Shown in pieces: positions 37,901 through 45,973 of a DNA stretch of 64,000 bases (position 1 is its first letter; every line of letters starts with the position of its first letter). Origin of the DNA: CAYUZU01 sp964448675 (GTDB taxonomy: Bacteria > Planctomycetota > Phycisphaerae > UBA1845 > Fen-1342). The stretch spans positions 1 to 64,000 of the forward strand of contig CAYUZU010000027.1 of NCBI GenBank assembly GCA_964448675.1. The letters run 5' to 3'. A program made the translations under genes and the position numbers. The notes beneath the pieces were generated by a model. The model did no database searches and was not told the origin of the DNA. It worked only from the letters and a program-made list of their open reading frames with translations.

Positions 37901-39856
37901 GGAGCCGAAGCGCAGCTAGAGGTCCCCATCAGCGATCCGCAGGGCGTCAGCTCGACATTCGAAGTGCCCGACGACATTCTCGTCAGCACGGTGATTGCCG
38001 ACCTGGTGATCAGCACGCGCGACGTCGGCCGCCTCACCGCCACGCTGAACCATGACGGCGCTCTTGCGTCACTGATCAACCGCGTCGGCATGGACGAGCG
38101 CGGCAGCGTCGGCCTGACCAAGGACAATCTCGAGATCCGGCTCGATGATGACGCCCCGGTCGCGGACGATGCGCACCTCGAACCTGCCCTCGGCAGCATC
38201 TCCTTCCTCGGCCGCCACCAGCCCGACGGTCGCGGCGAGTACATCGGCGATGCCATCGATACCGACGACCGTGACAACATGATGTTCGCCCTCGAGGGCC
38301 TCGCCAGCGGTGGCACCTGGGACCTGTACGTCGCCGACCTGCGTAACCGGCCATCCTACGGTGTGCGGTCGATCTTCCGCCGATGGCAGGCCATCGTCGT
38401 CTCGCCCGGTGCACCGGAGCGGCTCACCGGCGTGGCGCGCGACCGCTACCCGGAGGCCGGCCTGTGCGAAATCGCCCTCGCCGACGGCGCGACCAACCTG
38501 ACCGTGTCGGCCGACTTCGCCACGCTCGCGCAGGAGGTGAGCTTCCTGGTCACCCTCGTCGACCCGACCCAGCCCGGCAGCGGCACGCTCGAGATCAGCG
38601 ACTGTGCCGGCAATGTGCGGCAGATCCCCGTCGATCTGGCGCCCGCCGCCGCCGACCAGAATCTGCCGGCGCTCAGCGGCGCGGTCAATCCGACGACGCA
38701 CGTATTCGAGGGAACGGCCACCGACAACGCCCCCGGCGACAGTGGCATCGCGACCTTTGAGCTCGCGCCGTACGCGGACAACCTGGAGATCCTGAGCGTC
38801 GATCCGACGCCGCCGGGCGGTGCTGCAAGCGTCAGCTTCACAGTCGGGCTGCTCGATCCCGGCGTGAACGGCCGCGGCTACGTCCGCGTGACGGACGTCA
38901 CGGGGTACCGCCGCCACATCCTGGTCGAAATCGACGCCCAGGGCCCGGTGTGCTCCGGGAGCGTCGGCCACACCAAGCGCTATCGCAGCGGCCCCGAGCT
39001 GCCGGCGCCGATTCCTGACGACAGCGCGGTCGGCGCGTCGTCCAACATCCTCGTGCCCGATCCGGATCGCATCGAGGATCTCGACATCACGTTCAACATC
39101 ACCCACCCGATGGACGCCGACATCGACATGACGCTGAGCAGCCCGAACTTCATCGAGCTCTTCACCGACGTCGGCTTCACCGGCAACGACTTCATCGACG
39201 TCACGCTCGACGATGAAGCCGAACTCCCCATCACCGACAACTTCGCCGAGGCCCCGTTCACCGGCTCGTGGCAGCCGGAGCCGCCGGCGTCCCTGTCCAT
39301 CCTGTACAGCAACCCCGCCGCCGGCACCTACACGCTGAAGGTCGTCGACGACGCCGTGTACAACACCGGCACATTCGACAACTGGTCGCTGCTCATCACC
39401 GCGTCCGACTTCCCCGAGCGGTACGACGGGCGCGCCGAGGACAGCGTCCGCTTCGACAGCGGCCTGTGCAGCATCGCGCTGGCGCCGGGCTCGACGAACC
39501 TCACACTCGACGCCGAGCCGTTCACCCCCGGGGCCCAGATCGTCCGCTACTCGGTCGCGCTGGCGAACCCGGCGCTCGACGGCTGGGGTGAGGTGGCGGT
39601 AACGGACTGTGCCGGCAACACCTGCACCGTACCGTTGTGCCTGACCGCCATGATGCCGCCGGCCCGACTGGGCGATCTCGACGGCGACAGCGTGGTGAAC
39701 TTCGACGACCTGGCGCTGTTCGCGCCGTGCATCAACGGGCCGGGCGCGCTGCAACAGCCCGCGTGCGACCCGTGCCGCCTGGCGGACTTCGACCTGGACC
39801 AGGATGCCGACCTGCATGACCTGGCCGCGTTCCAGGCGGCGTTGGATCCGCAATAG
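34982..39856 (+). CDS. Giant secreted P-domain repeat protein with dockerin-like tail
   Basis: The protein has 1624 aa. A signal peptide (about 1-30, ending ANAA) is followed by pre-peptidase (PPC)-like beta domains (about 35-640). Three proprotein-convertase P-domain-like units follow, at about 729-880, 966-1140 and 1336-1476. Between and around them lie five copies of a 65-70-residue module whose core reads like VxLVNPaxxGSGxxxxTDCAGNxC. The C terminus has two EF-hand-like loops (LDGDSVVNFDDLALF and DLDQDADLHDLAAF) like a dockerin. No catalytic domain is visible. It is probably a structural or adhesive surface protein. It is divergent from the S8 protease; P-domains usually accompany such proteases, so a partnership is plausible. 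Confidence 0.87.
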   Translation: MSSRACSTFYCNLRCASVLSAALLAASANAAVPAPANDTPASAEPIGPLPAVHYGTNVNGTDANGTTTLTGLTSVPGPDVFYTFTPDTTGDYWIMMIPWQEVPVYASSGATVPVPNLCVYIRDVVADTYVAGSDANFRGQPDTVVAALTAGRTYEIAIDSRETAPRAQEFEFTLLVAGAPVASAEDCFSGAAISASLPTVVVGTLSGAVDDITFVEGGGRCDLAYSVAVAGADHVYTFTTGPDPGDAGDYVFDLVPAGATWDGYLYVTDSCPPFFPLGCLGAANHAFGGARQAETLVVTLDYDTTYYVVIDAASFFLSDAKYALVVDRAPGYDVSESEFNDIAAEAAPLLPGPNGGQLVGPDDVDWWALPALDGEKLYVFVDQGNAGLSTIDSELGLYAPDGMSLIEFDDNDGEGSESPWANFTWRTSSFSPTVAGVPAFADGDHLLRIAPAAVGTVSRYRVHYGRQPAGRTPAPECEPNNEADLADLSAKDYFAGTISVAGDVDTFLFDADAGDRVYIALDGDPERDSGGDDADDPFALDAALVVLDPEGDVLIARHDDHSGVEAEQIPDFPAEALYFAAPLAGTYAVQVSGSDEDDYGGDRTYELAIFRNDAAPDLGEDTDPEIDSFTPNFQTDSVLVEASDDAPGDSGLCAAMLAPGSVNLAITDLLLDPGDPTTAFHVGLVNPAASGSGKLIITDCAGNTVCAAVQIDASAPICSGNAVTPGGRSFHYEGDPIHVPDNQPGGPGIHGDIPVALAGTVQDVNVTLTIESSRVPDIAAYLLSPAGTTVELIYQAGSVSDYDITDATFDDDADEPLSFFGDEPYTGRWLPSDPFGLAQLNGESVAGTWRLNVIDTSSSSSGGSRLVDWSLEIDAGFDNPETFVGSASDTGGLATLELVDADNVQLNVPDTFTPGDLTVAYTVTLVNPAENGSGRVVVTDVSDNTCESLVSLQGLPDATAPAVAYETTRDLVFGAEAQLEVPISDPQGVSSTFEVPDDILVSTVIADLVISTRDVGRLTATLNHDGALASLINRVGMDERGSVGLTKDNLEIRLDDDAPVADDAHLEPALGSISFLGRHQPDGRGEYIGDAIDTDDRDNMMFALEGLASGGTWDLYVADLRNRPSYGVRSIFRRWQAIVVSPGAPERLTGVARDRYPEAGLCEIALADGATNLTVSADFATLAQEVSFLVTLVDPTQPGSGTLEISDCAGNVRQIPVDLAPAAADQNLPALSGAVNPTTHVFEGTATDNAPGDSGIATFELAPYADNLEILSVDPTPPGGAASVSFTVGLLDPGVNGRGYVRVTDVTGYRRHILVEIDAQGPVCSGSVGHTKRYRSGPELPAPIPDDSAVGASSNILVPDPDRIEDLDITFNITHPMDADIDMTLSSPNFIELFTDVGFTGNDFIDVTLDDEAELPITDNFAEAPFTGSWQPEPPASLSILYSNPAAGTYTLKVVDDAVYNTGTFDNWSLLITASDFPERYDGRAEDSVRFDSGLCSIALAPGSTNLTLDAEPFTPGAQIVRYSVALANPALDGWGEVAVTDCAGNTCTVPLCLTAMMPPARLGDLDGDSVVNFDDLALFAPCINGPGALQQPACDPCRLADFDLDQDADLHDLAAFQAALDPQ

Positions 39857-39929
39857 CACGCGGCCGCGGCGCGGCATGGCGCACAGCATGCCGGCGGCCG
39901 CGCACAACGAAGCCCCTCCTGACGAAAGA

Positions 39930-39972
39930 CCGGCCCCGCAATCTGCCTGGCAATGGGCGATTGCGGGGCCGG
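39930..39972. terminator. Perfect 14-bp hairpin, bidirectional terminator
   Basis: CCGGCCCCGCAATC (39930-39943) and GATTGCGGGGCCGG (39959-39972) are exact complements with a 15-nt loop. It lies between the stops of the convergent genes ending at 39856 and 40012, with GGTTTG after the right arm. Confidence 0.75.
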
Positions 39973-40011
39973 CTGGTTTGAATCGCGGTCGTGCTGCCGC
40001 ACGAGCGCTGG

Positions 40012-40761
40012 CTACATCGCAGGGCCCGTGAACAGCGGATCGAGCGTCACGAAGTCGTCAAAGTCGACATCGGTGTCGGGCTCGAAATCGAACAGGCACT
40101 CGCACGGCTCGCCCGCGCCGACATCCGCGCCCGCGTAGCACCGCTGAAAACGCGCAAAGTCCGCCAGATCGACGTCGCCGTCGTTCTCGTGGTCGGCCGA
40201 GCCGCAGACGACCACCGCGACGTCCGCGGTCCCGGAGATATCGCCGGTGATATTGTCGAAATCCAGCTGCATGACGCGTGTCACGCCCTCGTCCCCGAAG
40301 CTCGGCAGAAGCGACACAGTGGCATTGTTCGGCGCGGCCAGGGCCTGGAACTGGAGTGTCGTGATCACCAGCCCCTCGGGCGGCACCGGCGCCTGCTGCC
40401 CGCCGGGTGCCAGCGCGATGAAGAGCGCGTCGCCGTCGGTCAGGTCGGCGTTGATCCCGTCCGGGTCGGGCAGGAAGTGGTCCGGCAGGAACGTATAGCC
40501 GGCGTTGCTGTCGTCGGCGCCCACGAAGTCGAGCACCGCCGGATCCCAGTTCAGGATTGCCTCGAGCGTGGCAAACTCCTCGGTCTGGCCGCTGTTGGCG
40601 CGGGCCACCAGGTCGATCTCGACGAGGCCGCCCGCCGGCGCGCTCTGAAACGTCGGCGCAAAGAGCAGGTCGACCTCAGCCATCGCCGCGACGGACAACA
40701 CCACCATTGTGCCGGCCAATACAGCGACGCGGCCCCCGCGCCGCACGATGGTATGATACAT
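40012..40761 (-). CDS. Secreted cohesin-like protein with dockerin-like C terminus
   Basis: The protein has 249 aa from the ATG at 40761, with GAGAGGATT upstream. A signal peptide (about 1-28, ending AAMA) is followed by a cohesin-like beta-sandwich (about 30-175). This shows the typical pattern of an early VEIDLVA strand, ILNWDPAVLDFVG and a late LxFDNITG segment. The C terminus carries two calcium-loop repeats, DHENDGDVDLADF and DFEPDTDVDFDDF, forming a dockerin-like pair. It is a paralogue of the next gene upstream, which has the same cohesin-like part but a PEP-CTERM end. It could bridge dockerin-bearing proteins to one another. The binding role is inferred. Confidence 0.85.
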   Translation of the reverse strand: MYHTIVRRGGRVAVLAGTMVVLSVAAMAEVDLLFAPTFQSAPAGGLVEIDLVARANSGQTEEFATLEAILNWDPAVLDFVGADDSNAGYTFLPDHFLPDPDGINADLTDGDALFIALAPGGQQAPVPPEGLVITTLQFQALAAPNNATVSLLPSFGDEGVTRVMQLDFDNITGDISGTADVAVVVCGSADHENDGDVDLADFARFQRCYAGADVGAGEPCECLFDFEPDTDVDFDDFVTLDPLFTGPAM

Positions 40762-40821
40762 AATCCTCTCCCGCTTGCTCGTCCGAATCTCCGTCAAGTC
40801 GTCGCCCACGAGGCGCTCTTC

Positions 40822-41421
40822 TCAGCGACGCCGCAGCGCCATCAACAGCAACGCCACCCCCGCCAGCGACGCCGGCTCGGGCAGGATGGTCACAGTGGCG
40901 GTCGAATTGATCGCGCCGGTAACGTCGCTCCCATCCAGCCGCCGCACGCGCGTCAGGCCGTCATCACCCAGCGACGGCAGCATGCTCACCACCGTGCCGT
41001 CGGTCTCGGCCAGTGCGCGAAACTGCAGCGTGGTCACCATCAAGCCCGTTGGCGGCGCCGCGGCCTCCTGACCGCCGGGCGCCAAGGCCACGAACAGCGC
41101 ATCGCCGTCGGTCAGATCGGCGTTGATCCCGTCCGGGTCCGGCAGGAAGTGGTCCGGCAGGAACGCATAGCCGGCATCGGTGTCGTCGACGCCGAGGAAC
41201 TCCAGAAACGCCGGATCCCAATCAAAGATCGCCTCGATCGTCGCGAAGAGCTGGGCGGTGTCACCGTCCGAGCTCGCCCAGAAGTCGACCTCGACAATGT
41301 CATCGAGGTACGCCACCTGGCTCGCGGGATCGAACGACAGGTCCACCATCGCCGCCGACGCGGCCGGCCATCCCAGCAAACCGACCAGCATCACCGTCAC
41401 CAGTGCATTTCTTGTTCGCAT
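40822..41421 (-). CDS. Secreted cohesin-like protein with PEP-CTERM-like anchor
   Basis: The protein has 199 aa from the ATG at 41421, with an excellent AAGGAGG site. A signal peptide (about 1-25) leads into a cohesin-like domain (about 27-170) that is closely similar to that of the gene at 40012; FLPDHFLPDPDGINADLTDG is identical in both. It ends in LPEPASLAGVALLLMALRRR, a PEP-CTERM-like sorting signal. It is 60 bp upstream of its paralogue on the same strand and likely co-transcribed with it. A surface-anchored cohesin could display dockerin-bearing proteins encoded around it; this is inference. Confidence 0.87.
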   Translation of the reverse strand: MRTRNALVTVMLVGLLGWPAASAAMVDLSFDPASQVAYLDDIVEVDFWASSDGDTAQLFATIEAIFDWDPAFLEFLGVDDTDAGYAFLPDHFLPDPDGINADLTDGDALFVALAPGGQEAAAPPTGLMVTTLQFRALAETDGTVVSMLPSLGDDGLTRVRRLDGSDVTGAINSTATVTILPEPASLAGVALLLMALRRR

Positions 41422-41638
41422 GAACCAACTCCTCCTTACCATCCTTTGTGCCCAATGCGTTACGGCAAACACCGTCGCGGCCGGGTCGTCACCGGGCGGC
41501 AACGCGCCGCGCCGTGGTTCACCTGCAGCACCGGACCGGCAACCGCGCCCGTCCGGTCGGGCGATCCCGAGCCCTCTCCTCGGGGGCCGCCCGCATCCTC
41601 CTGACAATCATGCCTGCGCCTGGCTCGGCTCGCGTGCC

Positions 41639-44600
41639 TTAGCGGCGCGCCGCGGGGTCCTCCTGATGCCGCCGCGCGGGCTGCGGCCGGGCCGCCGGCT
41701 TCTCGTGCGGCTTCGCCTGTGCCGGCTGCAGGGCCGCGGACAGCGTGTGCGGCAGCCCGTGGGCCTGCTCGAACGCCCGCACGTCACGATGATCGATTAC
41801 GCCATCGCGATTGGCATCCACACGCCGAATGACCTGCGGCGGCAACGCGGCCGTGTCGGCTTCGGCCCGGACCGGCGGCGCGGCAGCCGGCGCCCGGCTG
41901 CAATCACAGGCCGCCCAGGCCTGCCAGTTCGAGCTCAGGAGCAGGTAATCCAGCGCCTGCAGGTAGCCGTTGCCGTCGAAGTCCGCGTCGCGCGTGCCGT
42001 CCCACGGACAGCCGGCCGGGGGCGCCGCCGCGGCGCCGAGATTCCACTGGTACATCAGCCACGTGACGTCGTTGATGTCGACGTCGCTGTCGTTGTCGGT
42101 ATCACCCGCGAGCAGCAACAGCGGCGCCGTCGTTTCGTATTGCGTTCCGACGACCGCCAGCGGCTGCGTGTCGTACAAGGTATGCTGCTCGTCCTTGGCA
42201 CACAACTCATCCCACGCGCCGCACGCGACCTCGACGATCTCCGTCGCGGTTGCCGGCGCCGGGCCGTGGAAAGTCATCTCGACGTGCACGGGCGCGGCAC
42301 AGGTACCGCTCGCACTGTCGCGGGCAATGAACTTGATGCAGCGCGTGACCGGGGCTGCGCTGGCATCGACGCCCTGGAGCTGCAGCGCGGCCACGAGCGC
42401 GGCTTGCACGGGCTCGACGGTCACGGTGAATTCGCACGTGGCGCCGTTGCCGCAATCGTCTTCCGCAGTGCCGCGCACCGGCCACATCCCCACGTCAAAC
42501 GTGTACGGATTGCTGATCGCCTCGTAGCCATCGCCGAAGTCGGCCTCGTAACTCACCGGCACCGGACCCGCGCAATTGTCCGCGACCGTCGCGGGCAGCG
42601 TCACCGCCGCCGTGCACGCGCCACCGGCATCCGCCGGCACCGTGATGTCGTCACACGCCAACGGCGGCGGCGTGCCATCGACGACGTCGCCGGTCGCCTG
42701 CGCTTGCCCCACGTTTCCGCAGCAGTCCGTCGCGTCGACATCCACCTGCACCGTCGCGAGGCAGCCGGTCAGATCGAACACGGACACACTGCCGCTGAGC
42801 GACACCGTGTTCGGATCGAGCTGGGTCCTGGTGACCGCCGGCGTGCCGAGCGTCGCCGTGCCGGTCGTCTCGGTCACCGCGACCGTGACCGCAGCCGCGT
42901 CGACACAGCAGTTGTCCGCGACGGTCGCCGAGAACGTGACCACCTGCGCGCACTCGTCATCCGCGTCACCGCCCGTGACCACCAGGTCGTCGATGGTCGG
43001 CGCAGTATCGTCCGACTGGAACGTCGCGGGCACCACGTTGGTACCCACGACGTAGCCACGATAGCTCAGTTCGGATTCGAAGATCTGGAACGTACGGTAG
43101 TCGAGCGTGGTCGCGTCGCAATCGGCCACCACATCGAACACCAGTGTCGCAAGCAGGCTGTCGGCCGCCGTGCCGTCCAGATCGGCGCTGACAACCGAAC
43201 CGTCGAGGTCCAGCTCGCCGGCATCGGCCAGCGCGTCGGCAATCGGCACGACGTGCATCCCGAAGGGCGCCACCGTGTAGCTGCTGAGATCACCGCGGTA
43301 GCTCAGGGCGGCCTCGTCGAACGCCAGGAAGGCCTGGAACCCGGTCGCGTTGTGGTTGAGGTTCTTCATGCTCAGCTCGGCGACGACCTGGTACCCGGGC
43401 TCGGCCGGGTAGGCATCGTCCTGGCAATCCGCCGCCTCGAGCACGAGATCGCCGGCGGCCGGCACGAAGCTCACGCTCAGCAGGCCTTCGCCGCTCACCG
43501 CCTCATCACCGCCCACTTCAATCAGGTAGGACGCACCCGGATACACCTGGACCGCCACTTCAGACTGGCCCCCGCAGGCATCGTCGTTGCACGCCAGCTC
43601 GGGCCCGAGCGGATCACACGCACAGCCCTCGTACACCGCCAGCCGCGTGTCGAACAGGCTGCCGCAGAGGCTGACCGTGAGCACGCCGGTCTCGGTCGGC
43701 GTGTAGCAGTACCAGATGTTGGGCCCGGTCATGCACGCGCCGGCCGCGTCGGGCAGCGCCAGCGTCGTCTCGATCGGCAGGTTGGTCACTTCGTCGATCG
43801 GCTCGGCGTCGGCGCACGCATCGTTCGGCGGGCAGGGGTTGGGATCACAGGTCGTGCCATCCCCGGCGTAGACGCCGGTGCACTGGCATTCAGCCACGAC
43901 CGCGCAGGTCCCGTCGCCGTAGCAGCACGCGCCGCGCGGCGCGGTGCAGGGCGTGCACGTAAGCGTCATCCAATACGTGTTGTCGTCGCCGCACGGCGCG
44001 TCATAGTAGCCCTTGTTCGAAACGAAGAGCCAATACGTCCCGGCAGGCAGACAGACCGTCGTGAGCTCGAGCTCGTCGCACTCATCCCCTATCACAAACG
44101 GCTCGACAAAGCCCGTCACGTCGCCACAGTCGCCGCTGCCGCACATGCTCGACTCGATCAGGCCGATCACCAGCGGAAACTCGGCCTGGCCAGTCAATGT
44201 CAGCTGGACGTCTTCGGTGACCACCACTTCGTACCAGTCAGTGTCGCGCGTGCCGGCGTCTGCCCAGACCGTGCCGCACACCGTCTCGCCACACGCGATC
44301 GGCTCAAAGGCCGGCAGGGCCATGCTGCAACCGCCGTTGCTGTTTTCACCGCAGAGCTCGATTTCGGGCGTCGCCCCCGGCGGGCATTCGACCTCGCAGG
44401 GTGGGACCCAGGCGATTTCGAGCGTATAGTCCCCGCACGTGCCAAAGGCCCCGTCGACGGTCACATAGTAGATCCCGGCCGTCAGGGCCGCCTTGAGGTA
44501 GGACTGCGATCCGGGACACTGGCCCGAATTGTCGTTGTAACCGATATCGTCACCGCAACAGGTGATCCCCAGGGCAAGCATGGTGTCGTACGTCGAGTCG

Positions 44601-45745
44601 CACAGCGAAAACGACCACGTGCCGTCCTCCGGAATGGTCACCTCGTAAACGTGGTCCTCGGAGTCCGATCCGAAGACATCGCAATCGTCGTCGGCTCCGC
44701 AGGTCGTGTTGGACCAGGACTGTGGCGCCGCCACGGAGGCCACCACGCTGAAATCCGCTTCGCAGGACAGTTCCGTGCCCGTCACGACGACCTCGTACGG
44801 CCCCTGGGCGTTGAACCACGGCGAGCGCATCACGGGCAGGTAGTAGGTTCCCGGCGGCAGATTCAGAAAGGTCAGTGTGAGGTTGCCGTTGGCGCAGCTC
44901 GAGAAATTCACCTGGTCGTAGTAGATCAGCCCCCCGCATGGACAGTCGTCCGCCAGCGTCAGGTAGAAGTTCTGCCAGGCCGCATCGGTGTTGCAGTAAT
45001 CGACGGCCACATCCATCGCCACCGGTAATGTGAACGCATGCCACACCTGGGCATGGTTCATCACCGGGCAATCGTTGCTGGCACAGGTGTTGTCTCCGGC
45101 GAACACCTCCGGCACGCCCGCCGTCAGCGTCACCGGCGTCACACTGGTACAATCGTCGTTCGCAGGTGCGTCGCTGCAGCAGATTCCCGTCGTCGTCCCG
45201 CCGGTGGGCGTCGAGCTGCCCAGGCCGTCCGCGAGGATCACGCCCTGGCGCGCGTCGTACACGTAGTAGTAGTTCGCGTTGCTGCCGGCCCCCGCCGTAT
45301 AGACCGTGTCGATCGTGTCACCGGTGTCGGCCGAAAAGAAATAGACACCAGGGCCGAACCCGTTGGCCAGGGTGGCGTCGTCGATCACGAGGTCGCCGTT
45401 GACCAGCACGTCAATCGAACCGCCGTTCCAGCCGTCACCATACGAGTCGTACAGCACCAGGGCGTGCTGACAGGCGCGATCGAGCGTCGTCTTGCCGGAA
45501 ACCGGCGCGCAAGCCGGCCGTTGCGGCGCCGCCGCGTCGACCAGCCCCGGGTCGCCGAGCCCCACCAGGTCCGCCGACGGGCGCGTTACCCGGGGGTGGG
45601 ACGAGTGGCGCTCGCCGCCGCCGGCGGCACGGACCAGGGCGGCGGTCCGCGCATATGGCGTCTTTCCACCGACCGCGACCACTGTCGCCATACACAACAG
45701 CGTCAGCACTGGCCACGCCAGCCCTCTTGTGAGCAACGTTCCCAT
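41639..45745 (-). CDS. Giant secreted Cys-rich protein with cohesin-like, HYR-like and dockerin-like modules (copy 1)
   Basis: The protein has 1368 aa from the ATG at 45745, with AGGAG 8 nt upstream. The order is: a signal peptide (about 1-27); a domain with YDSYGDGWNGG (about 98); three PPC-like beta domains rich in Cys pairs; a GACCYGDGTC...GDGTTCDPNPCP Cys motif; a cohesin-like module starting ADCQDDAYPAEPGY (about 768); HYR/Ig-like modules with DCCGN and DDCGN turns; a dockerin-like repeat pair from GDTDNDSDVDINDV (about 1212); and a further EF-hand-like DANRDGVIDHRDV with a basic tail. It is a full-length paralogue of the gene at 54451. No enzyme motif is seen. It is probably an extracellular structural or assembly protein. 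Confidence 0.88.
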   Translation of the reverse strand: MGTLLTRGLAWPVLTLLCMATVVAVGGKTPYARTAALVRAAGGGERHSSHPRVTRPSADLVGLGDPGLVDAAAPQRPACAPVSGKTTLDRACQHALVLYDSYGDGWNGGSIDVLVNGDLVIDDATLANGFGPGVYFFSADTGDTIDTVYTAGAGSNANYYYVYDARQGVILADGLGSSTPTGGTTTGICCSDAPANDDCTSVTPVTLTAGVPEVFAGDNTCASNDCPVMNHAQVWHAFTLPVAMDVAVDYCNTDAAWQNFYLTLADDCPCGGLIYYDQVNFSSCANGNLTLTFLNLPPGTYYLPVMRSPWFNAQGPYEVVVTGTELSCEADFSVVASVAAPQSWSNTTCGADDDCDVFGSDSEDHVYEVTIPEDGTWSFSLCDSTYDTMLALGITCCGDDIGYNDNSGQCPGSQSYLKAALTAGIYYVTVDGAFGTCGDYTLEIAWVPPCEVECPPGATPEIELCGENSNGGCSMALPAFEPIACGETVCGTVWADAGTRDTDWYEVVVTEDVQLTLTGQAEFPLVIGLIESSMCGSGDCGDVTGFVEPFVIGDECDELELTTVCLPAGTYWLFVSNKGYYDAPCGDDNTYWMTLTCTPCTAPRGACCYGDGTCAVVAECQCTGVYAGDGTTCDPNPCPPNDACADAEPIDEVTNLPIETTLALPDAAGACMTGPNIWYCYTPTETGVLTVSLCGSLFDTRLAVYEGCACDPLGPELACNDDACGGQSEVAVQVYPGASYLIEVGGDEAVSGEGLLSVSFVPAAGDLVLEAADCQDDAYPAEPGYQVVAELSMKNLNHNATGFQAFLAFDEAALSYRGDLSSYTVAPFGMHVVPIADALADAGELDLDGSVVSADLDGTAADSLLATLVFDVVADCDATTLDYRTFQIFESELSYRGYVVGTNVVPATFQSDDTAPTIDDLVVTGGDADDECAQVVTFSATVADNCCVDAAAVTVAVTETTGTATLGTPAVTRTQLDPNTVSLSGSVSVFDLTGCLATVQVDVDATDCCGNVGQAQATGDVVDGTPPPLACDDITVPADAGGACTAAVTLPATVADNCAGPVPVSYEADFGDGYEAISNPYTFDVGMWPVRGTAEDDCGNGATCEFTVTVEPVQAALVAALQLQGVDASAAPVTRCIKFIARDSASGTCAAPVHVEMTFHGPAPATATEIVEVACGAWDELCAKDEQHTLYDTQPLAVVGTQYETTAPLLLLAGDTDNDSDVDINDVTWLMYQWNLGAAAAPPAGCPWDGTRDADFDGNGYLQALDYLLLSSNWQAWAACDCSRAPAAAPPVRAEADTAALPPQVIRRVDANRDGVIDHRDVRAFEQAHGLPHTLSAALQPAQAKPHEKPAARPQPARRHQEDPAARR

Positions 45746-45912
45746 CCTGCCCACTCCTATCGCTTCCCGGTCGCCGCCGGCCTCCAACAGCCGCCCGTAA
45801 CCGGCCAACTCCCATCCACAGCCGCAGACATTGCGGCCAGGCGTGCCGAACGCACCCTACGGCGTTCACGCACGCCGGGCCGCAGCACCCGCTGCCGGAT
45901 GCCCAAAGCGGT

Positions 45913-45954
45913 AAGCGGCCCCCGCCGCAGCATTTACTGCGGCGGGGTCCGCTT
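45913..45954 (-). terminator. Long hairpin downstream of the 2683-aa gene
   Basis: The arms 45913-45930 and 45937-45954 pair over 18 positions with one C-T mismatch, around the loop CATTTA. It lies 20 nt past the stop of the minus-strand gene at 45974 and should end its transcript. Confidence 0.7.
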
Positions 45955-45973
45955 CAATGCTCAATGCCGCGTC

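Noticed and set aside
41180..45028. Plus-strand open frame of about 1280 codons antisense to the 1368-aa gene
   Set aside because: Same composition artefact as at 53941; the sense strand has a clear modular secreted protein with signal peptide and ribosome binding site.
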